This document shows positions 21,368-29,493 of a stretch of 32,931 bases of DNA, one piece after another; position 1 is the first letter of the stretch, and the number at the start of each line of letters is the position of its first letter. A program made the translations under genes and the position numbers. Source of the stretch: Clostridia bacterium (GTDB lineage: Bacteria > Bacillota > Clostridia > Christensenellales > CAG-138); the NCBI GenBank assembly GCA_017541305.1, contig JAFXZJ010000010.1, positions 1 to 32,931 on the forward strand, written 5' to 3'. The notes below the pieces were generated by a model that saw only the letters and a list, made by a program, of their open reading frames with translations, had not been told where the DNA came from and searched no databases.

Positions 21368-23181
21368 CGAGGGAGCGCGAGGGCCGAAGGAAAAGGGCGC
21401 AGGACGCGCCGAGGGTGCTTCTTGCAGGCAATCCGAACGTTGGCAAATCAACCGTATTCAACGCGCTCACGGGGCTTTCGCGCCACACGGGCAACTGGAC
21501 GGGCAAGACGGTCGACTGCGCCGAGGGCGTGATGCGGGGAAGCTCGCTCGTGCTCTGCGACCTGCCGGGCTGTTACTCGCTGGACGCGGGCTCGCCCGAG
21601 GAGGAGATCGCGCGGGAGGCGATCGAAAGCCCCGATCATTCGGCGGTCGTGATCGTGTGCGACGCTTCGGCGCCGGTGCGCAGCCTCAATTTCGCACTGC
21701 AGACGCTTTCCGTCACAAGGAACGCGATAGTCTGCGTCAACCTTATCGACGAGGCGGCAAAGCGGGGCATAAGGGTGGATGGAAGTGCGCTTGCAGGCGA
21801 GCTGGGAGTGCCGGTGGTGCTGACCGACGCTTCAAAGGGAAAGGGACTTGACGAGCTGAAAAAGGCCATAATCGGGACGGTGGAGAACGAAAAAGCAGAG
21901 GATAGGGACTTTTCGCCGCAAACGGGCCCGCATTGGGCCGAGGCCGAGCGCATAGCGGAGCTTGCGTTCACGTTCGATGCGGATACCGTTTCGGCAAAGC
22001 GGCTCAAGCTCGACAGGCTGCTTACGGGCCGCTTCACGGGCAAGGCGATAATGCTCCTGCTGCTTGCGCTGTCGCTCTTCATCACCCTGGTGGGAGCGCA
22101 GGCGCCGTCAAGCCTGCTTTCCCGGCTTTCCGACCGGCTCCTTGGCTCGATAACGCGGGGCCTGCTCTGTGCGGGCGTTTCGGAAACGCTCGTTTCGGCG
22201 CTCTGCGACGGCATGCTGGGCACGCTCTTCACGGTGGTATCGGTGATGCTGCCGCCCATGGCGATATTCTTTCCGCTGTTCACCCTGCTCGAGGATCTGG
22301 GCCTGCTGCCGCGCATCGCCTTCGGCATGGACCGCGGCTTTGCCCGCTGCGGCGCGTGCGGCAGGAGCGCGCTCACCCTCTGCATGGGATTGGGCTGCAA
22401 CGCCGCGGGCGTTGTGGGCTGCCGTATAATCGAAAGCCCGCGCGAGCGAATGATCGCCATACTCACCAATTCGCTCATCCCTTGCAACGGGCGCTTTCCC
22501 GCGCTCGCCGCGCTCATCACGGCGTTTTTTACCGTTGGCGCGGGGGCTTTTGCGGGCGCGGTCAGGGCTGTGATAATGGCGGGAGCGATACTTTTGAGCA
22601 TTGGCGCGGCGCTCGGGGCTTCAAAGCTGCTTTCCGTCACGCTGCTTCGGGGCGAAAGCTCGTCGTTCGTGCTCGAGCTGCCGCCCTTCCGCAGGCCCAA
22701 TATTCGGCGGGTGATAGTCCGTTCCATGCTCGACCGCACGCTTTTCGTGCTCGGGCGGGCGGTGCTCGCGGCGCTCCCGGCGGGGCTCGTTATATGGGCG
22801 CTGCGCTATACGGGCGTGATGGGCGTGATCGCCGGCCGGCTAGATCCCATAGGCCGCGCGCTGGGGCTCGACGGGGGCGTGCTGGTGGCATACGCGCTGG
22901 GCCTGCCCGCGAACGAGCTTATAATGCCACTGCTTTTGAGCATTTACGGCGGGGGCGGCGGCATGGCTTCGATACTTGCCGCCAACGGCTGGGGGATCAA
23001 AAACGCCGTGTGCATGCTGCTGATGATGCTGTTTCATTCGCCCTGCGCCACGACGCTCCTCACGATAAAAAAAGAAACGCGCAGCATCAAATGGTGCTTT
23101 ATCGCGTTTCTGATACCTGTCGTTACGGGCGTTTCGCTCTGCGCGCTTATTAACCTTGCGTTCGGCGCGTTCGGGCTGTGA
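21358..23181 (+). CDS. feoB: Ferrous iron transport protein B
   Basis: A 607-residue membrane GTPase that imports Fe2+. The N-terminal G domain has GNPNVGKS (24-31), DLPG (68-71) and NLID (128-131). After a helical spacer come the membrane half with two Gate repeats: FPLFTLLEDLGLLPRIAFGMDR, CGRSALTLCMGLGCNAAGV with the conserved cysteines, and LPANELIMPLLL in the second half. At 607 residues it is shorter than many FeoB proteins (650-800). AAAGGGTG precedes the ATG. It converges with the next gene without any spacer; TGATCA holds both stop codons. Confidence 0.95.
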   Translation: MGLTREREGRRKRAQDAPRVLLAGNPNVGKSTVFNALTGLSRHTGNWTGKTVDCAEGVMRGSSLVLCDLPGCYSLDAGSPEEEIAREAIESPDHSAVVIVCDASAPVRSLNFALQTLSVTRNAIVCVNLIDEAAKRGIRVDGSALAGELGVPVVLTDASKGKGLDELKKAIIGTVENEKAEDRDFSPQTGPHWAEAERIAELAFTFDADTVSAKRLKLDRLLTGRFTGKAIMLLLLALSLFITLVGAQAPSSLLSRLSDRLLGSITRGLLCAGVSETLVSALCDGMLGTLFTVVSVMLPPMAIFFPLFTLLEDLGLLPRIAFGMDRGFARCGACGRSALTLCMGLGCNAAGVVGCRIIESPRERMIAILTNSLIPCNGRFPALAALITAFFTVGAGAFAGAVRAVIMAGAILLSIGAALGASKLLSVTLLRGESSSFVLELPPFRRPNIRRVIVRSMLDRTLFVLGRAVLAALPAGLVIWALRYTGVMGVIAGRLDPIGRALGLDGGVLVAYALGLPANELIMPLLLSIYGGGGGMASILAANGWGIKNAVCMLLMMLFHSPCATTLLTIKKETRSIKWCFIAFLIPVVTGVSLCALINLAFGAFGL

Positions 23182-24093
23182 TCATGTTGCCGCGGCGGCC
23201 GCGGCGATTGCGGCGCGCTTCTCGTAATAGCCGGAAAGCGCAAGTATGAACAGCTCGTCGGTGGGCTCGATCAGCATATAGGCCAGCAGCAGACGCTCGT
23301 CGGAATCCATGCTCAGCGAGCCGAAGCCCTTCTCGTTCCTCAGCGTGTCAAACAGGGCCAGCGCCTCGTCGGCGTTCCAAAGCGCCGCGTCGGGGCAGGA
23401 GACCAGCGAGGCAAGGGCGTAATACAGCGTCAGCGCGCGGCGCTCCTTTTTAAGGCGGCGGCGTATCCCGGCCACGTCGGCGCATTTCTTTTCGGGTTCG
23501 CGCGGATCGATGGTCATCTTCGCCGCGAGCGACCAGGCGCAGCGGAAGCGGTGCGACCTGCGCATTTCCTCATAGCAGGCCTGCGCGTCGGCGGCGGCGG
23601 TTTCGGGCTCCGTGCCGCGAATTGCGAGTATCGCGCACACAAGCACCTCGGAATGCGAAGTGGCCCAGCGGTGCTCGGAGCGGAACGCGTCGTAAATGGC
23701 GCGCACGTGCGCGGCCTTGGCGGCCAGCTCATCCTCCTTCACGGTCACGGACAGCATCAGCGAGGCGAGCGCCACGTATTCCGATGCGGCAAAATGCTCG
23801 CGCATGGCCTCATAGGCGGCCTTAAGGGGCCCAAGCACCGCTTCGGTGCTGCCCTTTTCCACCATCAGCGCGATAACGGCGGGCTGTATGTCGCGCAAGG
23901 GAGAGAAGAAACGGAAGTTCTCCTTCATTTCGGAATGCAGGTTTTCAAGCTCCTCCGCGGTCACGGCTATATCGTCCGAGGCAAGGCGCGCCGCGGCAAG
24001 GGAATAGGGGAACCTGTCCGAAAAGCGGAACGCTTCGCGGAAGGCGGCGCAGTTATCGAAAAAGAGCATATAGCGATCTGTGCAGTTGGTCAT
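23182..24093 (-). CDS. DUF4003-like protein
   Basis: A 303-residue, largely helical, probably cytoplasmic protein with an Ala-rich C-terminus. The arrangement (FSDRFPYSLAAARLAS, then YVALASLMLSV, AAHVRAIYDAFRSEHRWATSHSEVLVCAIL, then a helical tail) is like the DUF4003 family of Bacillota, whose function is unknown. No catalytic motif or membrane span is seen. AAAGGAC lies about nine bases before the ATG, and a good promoter lies just upstream. It converges with feoB with no intergenic base, so antisense interference is possible. The family call is from memory of the pattern and is moderate. Confidence 0.78.
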   Translation of the reverse strand: MTNCTDRYMLFFDNCAAFREAFRFSDRFPYSLAAARLASDDIAVTAEELENLHSEMKENFRFFSPLRDIQPAVIALMVEKGSTEAVLGPLKAAYEAMREHFAASEYVALASLMLSVTVKEDELAAKAAHVRAIYDAFRSEHRWATSHSEVLVCAILAIRGTEPETAAADAQACYEEMRRSHRFRCAWSLAAKMTIDPREPEKKCADVAGIRRRLKKERRALTLYYALASLVSCPDAALWNADEALALFDTLRNEKGFGSLSMDSDERLLLAYMLIEPTDELFILALSGYYEKRAAIAAAAAAT

Positions 24094-24123
24094 GATGCGT
24101 GGTCCTTTCGGTCCTTTTTATTG

Positions 24124-24152
24124 ATTATACCACATTTTTGCGCGCGTGTCAT
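24124..24152 (-). promoter_or_regulatory. Promoter of the DUF4003-like gene
   Basis: On the minus strand ATGACA (plus 24147-24152) and TATAAT (24124-24129) are 17 bases apart. Confidence 0.72.
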
Positions 24153-24189
24153 CAGGAAATTAGCGGCTTCACCCAAATCCGCGCCCGGG

Positions 24190-24197
24190 CATACTAT
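24190..24197 (+). promoter_or_regulatory. Possible sporulation-sigma -10 element of yunB
   Basis: CATACTAT matches the SigG -10 pattern CATNNTA and differs from the SigE -10 (CATACANT) at one base. A matching -35 is not clear. If used, transcription would begin near 24204, which would exclude the ATG at 24203. Confidence 0.3.
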
Positions 24198-24217
24198 GCA
24201 GCATGGACGGAATGATC

Positions 24218-24886
24218 ATGAAGAGAAAACGGCGCAGGCCGGTCAAAAGAAGGCTTTTATTGCGGTGCGCGCTGATAATTGCGGCCTTTGTGACCGCCGC
24301 CGCGCTGGTGAATTCGGCGGTGCGCGCTCCCGCGATATCCTGCGCAATGGAGCGGGCGCGCGCCATGGCCGAGCAGGCGCTTGCGGACGCCGCGGCAAGC
24401 TGCTTCGAAAGCGGCGGGATCAGCCTTCCCGAGCTTGAAAAAACCGTCAGCGGCGGCGTGCTTGCGATAACCTCCGATCAGACGGCGCTGAATATTGCCG
24501 CGGCCCGCGTCACAAGGCAGGCGCAAAGGAATATCGAAGGCCTTGCCGCGGAGCGGGCGGAGGTCGATTTGGGCGCCGCCAGCGGCTTCGTGCCGCTTGC
24601 GGGCAGCGGGGCAAAGGTGGCTGTCAGCTTTTCGCCGGTGGGCTCGGTGGGCTCGCGCGTCACGGCCTCGCTCAAAAGCGCGGGCATAAACCAGAGCCTC
24701 TTTTCGGTGGAGCTCGTATTGACCGCCCGCATCCGCGTGTTCATCGCCGGGGCCGACGAGGAGTTTGAAATAGAAAGCACCGTCCCGCTTCAAAGGATGG
24801 TGCTGGTGGGGCAAACGCCCCAGGTCTATACTAACGTGGCGAACGAGGACGATATGCTCAACCTCATCCCGAACGAGCTGCCCTGA
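24218..24886 (+). CDS. yunB: Sporulation protein YunB
   Basis: A 222-residue protein with a very basic N-terminus (KRKRRRPVKRR) and one transmembrane span, then an outer domain. FVPLAGSGAKVAVSFSPVGSVGSRVTASLKSAGINQSLFSVELVLTA is characteristic: the phrases VGSV and SAGINQ, then VPLQRMVLVGQTPQVY near the end, match YunB. In Bacillus subtilis the gene is transcribed in the mother cell; its exact function is unknown. Three in-frame ATGs exist (24203, 24212, 24218); GGACGGA lies seven bases before 24218, so that one was preferred. It ends one base before the convergent nagZ-like gene. Confidence 0.87.
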   Translation: MKRKRRRPVKRRLLLRCALIIAAFVTAAALVNSAVRAPAISCAMERARAMAEQALADAAASCFESGGISLPELEKTVSGGVLAITSDQTALNIAAARVTRQAQRNIEGLAAERAEVDLGAASGFVPLAGSGAKVAVSFSPVGSVGSRVTASLKSAGINQSLFSVELVLTARIRVFIAGADEEFEIESTVPLQRMVLVGQTPQVYTNVANEDDMLNLIPNELP

Positions 24887-24887
24887 A

Positions 24888-26132
24888 TCAGCCTATCAGG
24901 CCCAGCTCAAGCTTCAGCGCAAGCACGCGCCGCACGCTCCCGTCTATGCGCTCCGCGGATATCTCACCCGAGGCCAGCGCCCCGCGCAGGGCGAGTATTA
25001 TCTCCTCCTGAGCGGAAACGTCCGCGCCGCAAAGCAGCATATCGCCCCCGGCTTCGATAAAGCGCACGGCCGCCTCGCCGGGGGAGGCGGCGGAGGCAAG
25101 CCCCCGCATGCGCATGTCGTCGGATATCACAACGCCCGAAAAGCCCAGCTCTTCGCGAAGTATTCCCGTTATTACGGCGGGCGAGAGAGTTGCGATATTA
25201 TCGGGATCCAGCGCGGGATAGAGCACGTGCGCGGTCATCACGCAGTCGGCTCCCGCCTCTGCCGCGCCGCGGAAGGCTTCGATATCGCATGAATAAAGCT
25301 CTTCGCGGCTAAGGTGCGAAACGGGCGCTTCATAATGCGAATCGGCGTCGGAGCTGCCGTGCCCGGGGAAATGCTTTGCGCAGGAGGCGCAGCCGCCTTC
25401 CTTCAGCCCCTCTATCACGGCGGAGCCTATGCACTTCACCGCCGCCGGGTCGGACGAGATGATCCTGCTGCCCAAAAAGGTCGCCGCGGGATCGCCGCTT
25501 ACGTCCATCACCGGCGCAAGATCCAGGCTTATGCCCGTTTCGCGCAGCCTTGCGCCGACGGATGCAAATATGCCGCGCACCTCGTCGGGGCTCATACGCC
25601 CCTGCTTCTTTGCCGAGGGTATGGGCGGCTCCCATTCAAAGCGCACGACGCTTCCGCCCTCAACGTCCGCGGCGAATATGCGGGGGATGGGGAGGGGATG
25701 CGTCTCCTCCAGGCAGCTTATTAGCGCCTTTGCCGCCTCAAAGCCGCCCGCGCCGTCGTCCCTGTCGATATTGTCGCCGAAGAGTATCACGTTCCCGACC
25801 GGGTATTTGTCAAGGAACGCTGCGTATTCCGCGCTTGGCGCGCGCGTTCCCGCAACGCCGAAAAGCAAAAGCTGACCTATCTTTTCTTCAAGGCTCATGC
25901 CCTCGAGCGTTTCGCGTATGAGCCTCTGATCCTCGGGCTCGGGAGTGGGAGTCGGCTCCGGCGTGGGAGCGGGCGTGGGGACCGGCGTGGGAGCGGGCGC
26001 GGCGGTCGGCACGGGAGTCGGCGCGATCACCTCGCCCGGCGGGGCTTCCCTCACACAGGCGCAAAGCGTCAGCGCCGCCGCGCAGAGAGCCGCCATTTTG
26101 GCGGCCCTTTTGATCAAAGCGATTATTTTCAT
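24888..26132 (-). CDS. nagZ: Glycoside hydrolase family 3 beta-N-acetylhexosaminidase, lipoprotein
   Basis: A 414-residue predicted lipoprotein (lipobox LTLCAC, cysteine 26) with a Pro/Thr/Ala linker to about residue 66 and then a GH3 TIM barrel. KHFPGHGSSDADSH (253-266) carries the Asp/His dyad typical of NagZ-type enzymes, and ISDDM (336-340) holds the predicted nucleophile Asp338. It should release N-acetylglucosamine from peptidoglycan fragments outside the cell, as in Gram-positive NagZ. Its ATG lies one base after the stop of the SpoIID gene and has only a weak Shine-Dalgarno, which suggests translation by coupling. Only the short single-barrel form is present, without a C-terminal Ig-like domain. 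Confidence 0.92.
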   Translation of the reverse strand: MKIIALIKRAAKMAALCAAALTLCACVREAPPGEVIAPTPVPTAAPAPTPVPTPAPTPEPTPTPEPEDQRLIRETLEGMSLEEKIGQLLLFGVAGTRAPSAEYAAFLDKYPVGNVILFGDNIDRDDGAGGFEAAKALISCLEETHPLPIPRIFAADVEGGSVVRFEWEPPIPSAKKQGRMSPDEVRGIFASVGARLRETGISLDLAPVMDVSGDPAATFLGSRIISSDPAAVKCIGSAVIEGLKEGGCASCAKHFPGHGSSDADSHYEAPVSHLSREELYSCDIEAFRGAAEAGADCVMTAHVLYPALDPDNIATLSPAVITGILREELGFSGVVISDDMRMRGLASAASPGEAAVRFIEAGGDMLLCGADVSAQEEIILALRGALASGEISAERIDGSVRRVLALKLELGLIG

Positions 26133-26133
26133 A

Positions 26134-28200
26134 TCATTCGGGATCTATCCTGCCGAATTCGGGATCCTGCGGCGGGATATGCGGCCTTACCGAGCTTAGC
26201 CGCGGCGGGGTCTGCGGCACGAGCGGGCATATGCCCGAGCTCTCGTAAGGATCGCCGAATTCGATGTTAAGATTGCTCATAAAGCCCGCCCAACCGTCCT
26301 CGGTGGTGATGAAATACCATTTATCAAAGTGCATCCAGGCCGTCACCCGAGTATTCTTGGCCAGGCGTGTTATTATGTTGGCGTCGTCCTTGATGGGCTG
26401 ACTGCGCAGATTCGCCGCGGCGGTCGTGCGCCCGTCGCAAAGCGTGAATATGCCGTCGATCGGCGAGGGGAAGAGCGTTATGCGCAGGCTGGTTATAAGT
26501 ATATAGCCGTCCTCGCCGCGCCATCTTGCGTGGTAATAATACGAGTTCTCAAACCCCAGTATGTCAACGTGGTCGCCGGGCTGAACAAGGCCTATCGTGC
26601 CGAAGCTGGCCGAGGGGCCCACCTTGAAATTGGTCGCGGTAATGCACTCGGCATATGCCGCAACGTCCTCCTCGTTGACGGGAATCTCCGCGCCGGAGGG
26701 AACGGGCTCCTCGGTGATGCTTATGAAATCGAAATGCGGGTAATAGAACGAGATTATGTCGTGATAATTCATCGCATAGGTCTCGGGATTCGCCCTTATC
26801 TCGGCGCCCATCTGCGAAAGGCCCGTGCCATAGCCATAGCGGCAGAAGTACATGTCATAGCCGTTCTCGCGCGCCTCGCCCCAATACATGCGGTAGTTCT
26901 CCTCAAAGGCGTATTTGCACGAGGAATAGCTGTCGCCGCTGCCGTCGATATCCGAAAGCTCCAGCGAACGCAGCTCGCTCGTGGGGCAGTCGAGCGTGTA
27001 GGTCAGCTGAGCGAGCGTGGGCGCGGGCTCCTGAGTGGGCGCGGGGCTGGGATCGGCCTCGCCGTCCTTCCCATCGGCCCGGTATTCGATCCTTGCCTTT
27101 ACGTGCAGCTTCTGCATGGCGCGGGTCGTGCCGGGCAGGGGATCGTAAGTGTAAAATTCGCTTATGGAAAGCAGCGCCGTGGGATCTATGCCAAGCTCGA
27201 GCTTGGCCTTTTTGAGTATGAAGTCGATAAAGCGGCTGTCGTCGCCCACTCCGCCGAAGGTGACGTGCACGTATTCGGTGCATTCGGTGTAATTGTCGAA
27301 CTCGATATCGTCCAGCGTGACCTCGTATGCGCCGTCATACTGGGTGTTGCCCGATGAGGAGTGGTGCGAAGGCAGGCTGGTCTCGCCGCCGTTGGAATGC
27401 CCGTAGCTGGTGTAAAGAATCATATCGTTCCAGCTCAGCGCCTCGCCCGTCACGGCTATGCAATAGGGCATCGTGGGCAGGCGGTTTTCCTTATAGCCGC
27501 GGTAATCCTGATACACCGCGCGCGTGTAGCCGTCCTGCACGTCATAGGGCTCGTTCGGATCCATGAAATACATGCCGAACACCTTGGAAGCAATGGCCTG
27601 CGATTTGAGCGCCTCGGGCTGACAGTAGGAGTTCAGCTCATAGCCCACTATCCCAAAGAGGTAATATGCCATGGGCACCACGTTGATCATCCTCACGCTG
27701 CCGTTTTCCGACGAGAACTTGAAATCGCCCAGATACATGCGGTCCTGCGTGCTGCTGCTGCCGCTGCGGGTCAGCTTGGCATAGCCCGCCTCATAGCAGG
27801 GATCCACCCTTATGAGCGAAACCGTGCCGCCCTGCGCCATCACCTCGCCCGTGGTGCGTTCGGTAACGGTCACGCTGCCGCCCGAAACCGACACCCTTAT
27901 AAGATACGGCTCGCCGCCCTCGTCTCCGAAAATGAATGTGCCGCCGTCGAAATGATATTTGCAGTAAAGGTCAAGGTCGATATAGCTCGTCGTGCCCGTG
28001 GTGATCATGACGCGCATAAACGTGAAGTCCAGATCGGGCGAGGGCGCCTTGATCTGATCGAGACTCGTTATGTCGTCGCGCGAGATATGCTCCTCAAGGG
28101 GCCGGCTCTTTGCCGCACGGGCAAGCGCGCTCCCGGGAAGAAGCATCAGCAGCGCAAGCGTCAGCGCCGCCAAGATCCTTATAATGCTCGTTTTTTTCAT
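26134..28200 (-). CDS. SpoIID/LytB-domain protein with two SH3-like domains
   Basis: A 688-residue exported protein with a signal peptide (KKTSIIRILAALTLALLMLLPGSALA). The SpoIID domain spans roughly residues 165-480: NSYCQPEALKSQAIASKVFG, the conserved YTSYGHSNGGET, and YGYGTGLSQMGA with the closing YYPHF. SpoIID enzymes are lytic transglycosylases that cut glycan strands already stripped of peptide during engulfment. Two C-terminal bacterial SH3-like segments follow (TATNFKVGPSASFGTIG and AAANLRSQPIKDDANI), which may bind the wall. An acidic Pro-rich insert lies near residues 390-400. A frame extends 37 codons upstream, but the signal peptide and AAAGGCG fix the start at 28200. It is first in an operon with the NagZ-like gene. 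It is much longer than SpoIID itself, so a vegetative wall role is possible. Confidence 0.9.
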   Translation of the reverse strand: MKKTSIIRILAALTLALLMLLPGSALARAAKSRPLEEHISRDDITSLDQIKAPSPDLDFTFMRVMITTGTTSYIDLDLYCKYHFDGGTFIFGDEGGEPYLIRVSVSGGSVTVTERTTGEVMAQGGTVSLIRVDPCYEAGYAKLTRSGSSSTQDRMYLGDFKFSSENGSVRMINVVPMAYYLFGIVGYELNSYCQPEALKSQAIASKVFGMYFMDPNEPYDVQDGYTRAVYQDYRGYKENRLPTMPYCIAVTGEALSWNDMILYTSYGHSNGGETSLPSHHSSSGNTQYDGAYEVTLDDIEFDNYTECTEYVHVTFGGVGDDSRFIDFILKKAKLELGIDPTALLSISEFYTYDPLPGTTRAMQKLHVKARIEYRADGKDGEADPSPAPTQEPAPTLAQLTYTLDCPTSELRSLELSDIDGSGDSYSSCKYAFEENYRMYWGEARENGYDMYFCRYGYGTGLSQMGAEIRANPETYAMNYHDIISFYYPHFDFISITEEPVPSGAEIPVNEEDVAAYAECITATNFKVGPSASFGTIGLVQPGDHVDILGFENSYYYHARWRGEDGYILITSLRITLFPSPIDGIFTLCDGRTTAAANLRSQPIKDDANIITRLAKNTRVTAWMHFDKWYFITTEDGWAGFMSNLNIEFGDPYESSGICPLVPQTPPRLSSVRPHIPPQDPEFGRIDPE

Positions 28201-28245
28201 ATCGATTATCGCCTTTCGGTCAGGTGGTAAAATTCCTACGTATAT

Positions 28246-28274
28246 ATTATAACAGAAATGTGAATAAAAATCAA
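28246..28274 (-). promoter_or_regulatory. Promoter of the SpoIID-nagZ operon
   Basis: On the minus strand TTGATT (plus 28269-28274) and TATAAT (28246-28251) are 17 bases apart. This is a SigA-type site, which argues for some vegetative expression. Confidence 0.75.
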
Positions 28275-28399
28275 GCGCGCGCCCCGTTATGCCGCCGCAT
28301 TTTGCGCGCAAAAAGCGCGGGTTAACGGAACGTTCATAATTTTGTACCTTTTCGGGAGCCGAAAAACATATGAATTTTGCAAAAAGAGCAAAATTAGGC

Positions 28400-28428
28400 T
28401 TGAAAACGGGAATGAAATGTTGTATATT
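28400..28428 (+). promoter_or_regulatory. Promoter of the YegP-like gene
   Basis: TTGAAA (28400-28405) and TATATT (28423-28428) are 17 bases apart, with the likely start of transcription near 28435. Confidence 0.7.
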
Positions 28429-28460
28429 AATTACGCACCAAGTAACAGGAGGAAAGTTAT

Positions 28461-28835
28461 ATGGGTAAGTTCATAATCAAGAATACCAACACCGGTATTA
28501 AATTCGATCTCAAGGCCAATAACGGCGAGGTCATAGCAACCAGCGAAGTTTACAAGGCCGAAGCTTCCTGCCGCAAGGGCATCGCCAGCGTCATCAGGAA
28601 CGCTCCCATCGCTCCCGTCGAGGATCAGACCGTCGAGGGCTTCGAGAAGCAGAAGCACCCCAAGTTCGAAGTCTACACCGATAAGGCGGGCGAGTTCCGT
28701 TTCCGCCTCAAGGCCCGCAACGGCGAGATCATCGCCACCTCCGAGGGCTATAAGTCCATGCCCTCCTGCCTCAACGGCATCGATTCCGTCAAGAGGAACG
28801 CCGTCGATTCCCCCATCGTAAAGCTCGAGGATTGA
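28461..28835 (+). CDS. YegP/UPF0339 (DUF1508) family protein
   Basis: A 124-residue protein made of two repeats of the DUF1508 unit: KFIIKNTNTGIKFDLKANNG...IATSEVY...ASCRKGIASVIRNA and KFEVYTDKAGEFRFRLKARNG...IATSEGY...SCLNGIDSVKRNA. Each unit is a beta-beta-beta-alpha fold and the pair forms a compact two-fold protein. The biochemical role of the family is not established. AGGAGG lies eight bases before the ATG. Codon use is of the highly expressed type (C-ending codons, AAG), like serC. It is monocistronic with its own promoter and terminator. Confidence 0.92.
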   Translation: MGKFIIKNTNTGIKFDLKANNGEVIATSEVYKAEASCRKGIASVIRNAPIAPVEDQTVEGFEKQKHPKFEVYTDKAGEFRFRLKARNGEIIATSEGYKSMPSCLNGIDSVKRNAVDSPIVKLED

Positions 28836-28862
28836 TCGGCACGCAACCGAATAGTTTCATCG

Positions 28863-28899
28863 GCCCGCGTCGAACGGCTTGTTCGGCGCAGGCTTTTTT
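28863..28899 (+). terminator. Terminator after the YegP-like gene
   Basis: A 13-bp stem with one mismatch and one G-T pair (28863-28875 with 28881-28893) is followed by six T (28894-28899). Confidence 0.85.
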
Positions 28900-28954
28900 G
28901 TCATCAAAGCACTAACCGCGGGGACAGATCTAATGGTCACGAAAAGCAACTTGA

Positions 28955-28997
28955 GTGAGCGAAACTTTGTGAGAATTCGCTTTGCGAATTCTCGGAG
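28955..28997. repeat. 43-bp palindromic module, copy 1
   Basis: Identical to 29087-29129. Its core is GAGAATTCGC and its reverse complement around TTT, a 10-bp stem. It begins GTGAGCGAAACTTT and ends CGGAG. Confidence 0.9.
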
Positions 28998-29086
28998 ATA
29001 TGTACCCAACTAAGATCGTACAATCGCGACGTGCGGCGAGATTTAGAACTCCAGTTTCGCAGTAACATTCGCCTGATGTAACTTTC

Positions 29087-29129
29087 GTGAGCGAAACTTT
29101 GTGAGAATTCGCTTTGCGAATTCTCGGAG
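29087..29129. repeat. 43-bp palindromic module, copy 2
   Basis: Identical to 28955-28997. It overlaps the right arm of a 13-bp inverted repeat (29126-29138, pairing with 29039-29051), so the 100-bp segment between looks like a unit of its own. Confidence 0.9.
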
Positions 29130-29153
29130 TTCTAAATCACTTTCATTCCGGGC

Positions 29154-29191
29154 AACACAAAAGGGAGTGCGGACGCACTCCCTTTTGTGTT
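29154..29191 (-). terminator. Terminator after tRNA-Pro
   Basis: A perfect 17-bp stem pairs 29154-29170 with 29175-29191 around GGAC. The right arm touches the CCA end of tRNA-Pro. The A/T-rich base could act in both directions. Confidence 0.75.
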
Positions 29192-29267
29192 GGTCGGAGC
29201 GGCGAGATTTGAACTCGCGACCTCCTGGTCCCGAACCAGGCGCGCTACCGAGCTGCGCTACACCCCG
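29191..29267 (-). tRNA. tRNA-Pro (CGG)
   Basis: A 77-nt tRNA on the minus strand with encoded CCA (plus 29191-29193). The acceptor begins CGGGGTG and pairs with CGCTCCG with two G-T pairs. The anticodon stem CCTGG/CCAGG encloses TTCGGGA, giving anticodon CGG (proline, codon CCG). The T-arm is GCGAG-TTCAAAT-CTCGC. A TATAAT element (minus strand, plus 29280-29285) lies just upstream. Confidence 0.95.
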
Positions 29268-29490
29268 AAAACATATTGAATTATATAAGGGATTCGAGTC
29301 CCGTTATCTTGAGCCAATGCAGGGACTCGTTTTCGCACATGGCTCTCGCTGCTTGCACTCCGTGCCGCGCAGCTTCGGCCGTGACGAAAACCCGGGTCCT
29401 AAAAACGATCCACCGGATCGTTTTCTTAACGGGCCTTCGAGTCCCCTCAAAAAAGACCAAATCTTATCGGCTCGTTGAGCCGATAAGATT
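29268..29490. other. Spacer between tRNAs with tRNA-Thr fragment and hairpins
   Basis: No gene is seen. The 15 bases at 29311-29325 repeat the 3' end of tRNA-Thr (29493-29507). An 8-bp hairpin pairs 29295-29302 with 29322-29329. Another hairpin at 29402-29424 has the core ATCCACCGGAT. The terminator of tRNA-Thr closes the stretch. Confidence 0.65.
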
Positions 29491-29493
29491 TGG
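29457..29493 (-). terminator. Terminator after tRNA-Thr
   Basis: A perfect 17-bp stem pairs 29457-29473 with 29477-29493 around GTT. On the minus strand GTC and then six T follow. Its base overlaps the CCA end of the tRNA. Confidence 0.85.

Larger units (their letters stand above)
28900..29153. other. Gene-free hairpin repeat region before tRNA-Pro
   Basis: No coding region is recognised. It holds two copies of a 43-bp palindromic module (28955-28997 and 29087-29129), a 13-bp inverted repeat pairing 29039-29051 with 29126-29138, and a fragment matching the 3' part of tRNA-Pro at 29033-29050. Confidence 0.7.

Noticed and set aside
28900-29153. CRISPR array formed by the 43-bp repeats
   Set aside because: There are only two copies, the unit is itself strongly palindromic, no third repeat exists and no cas genes are nearby.
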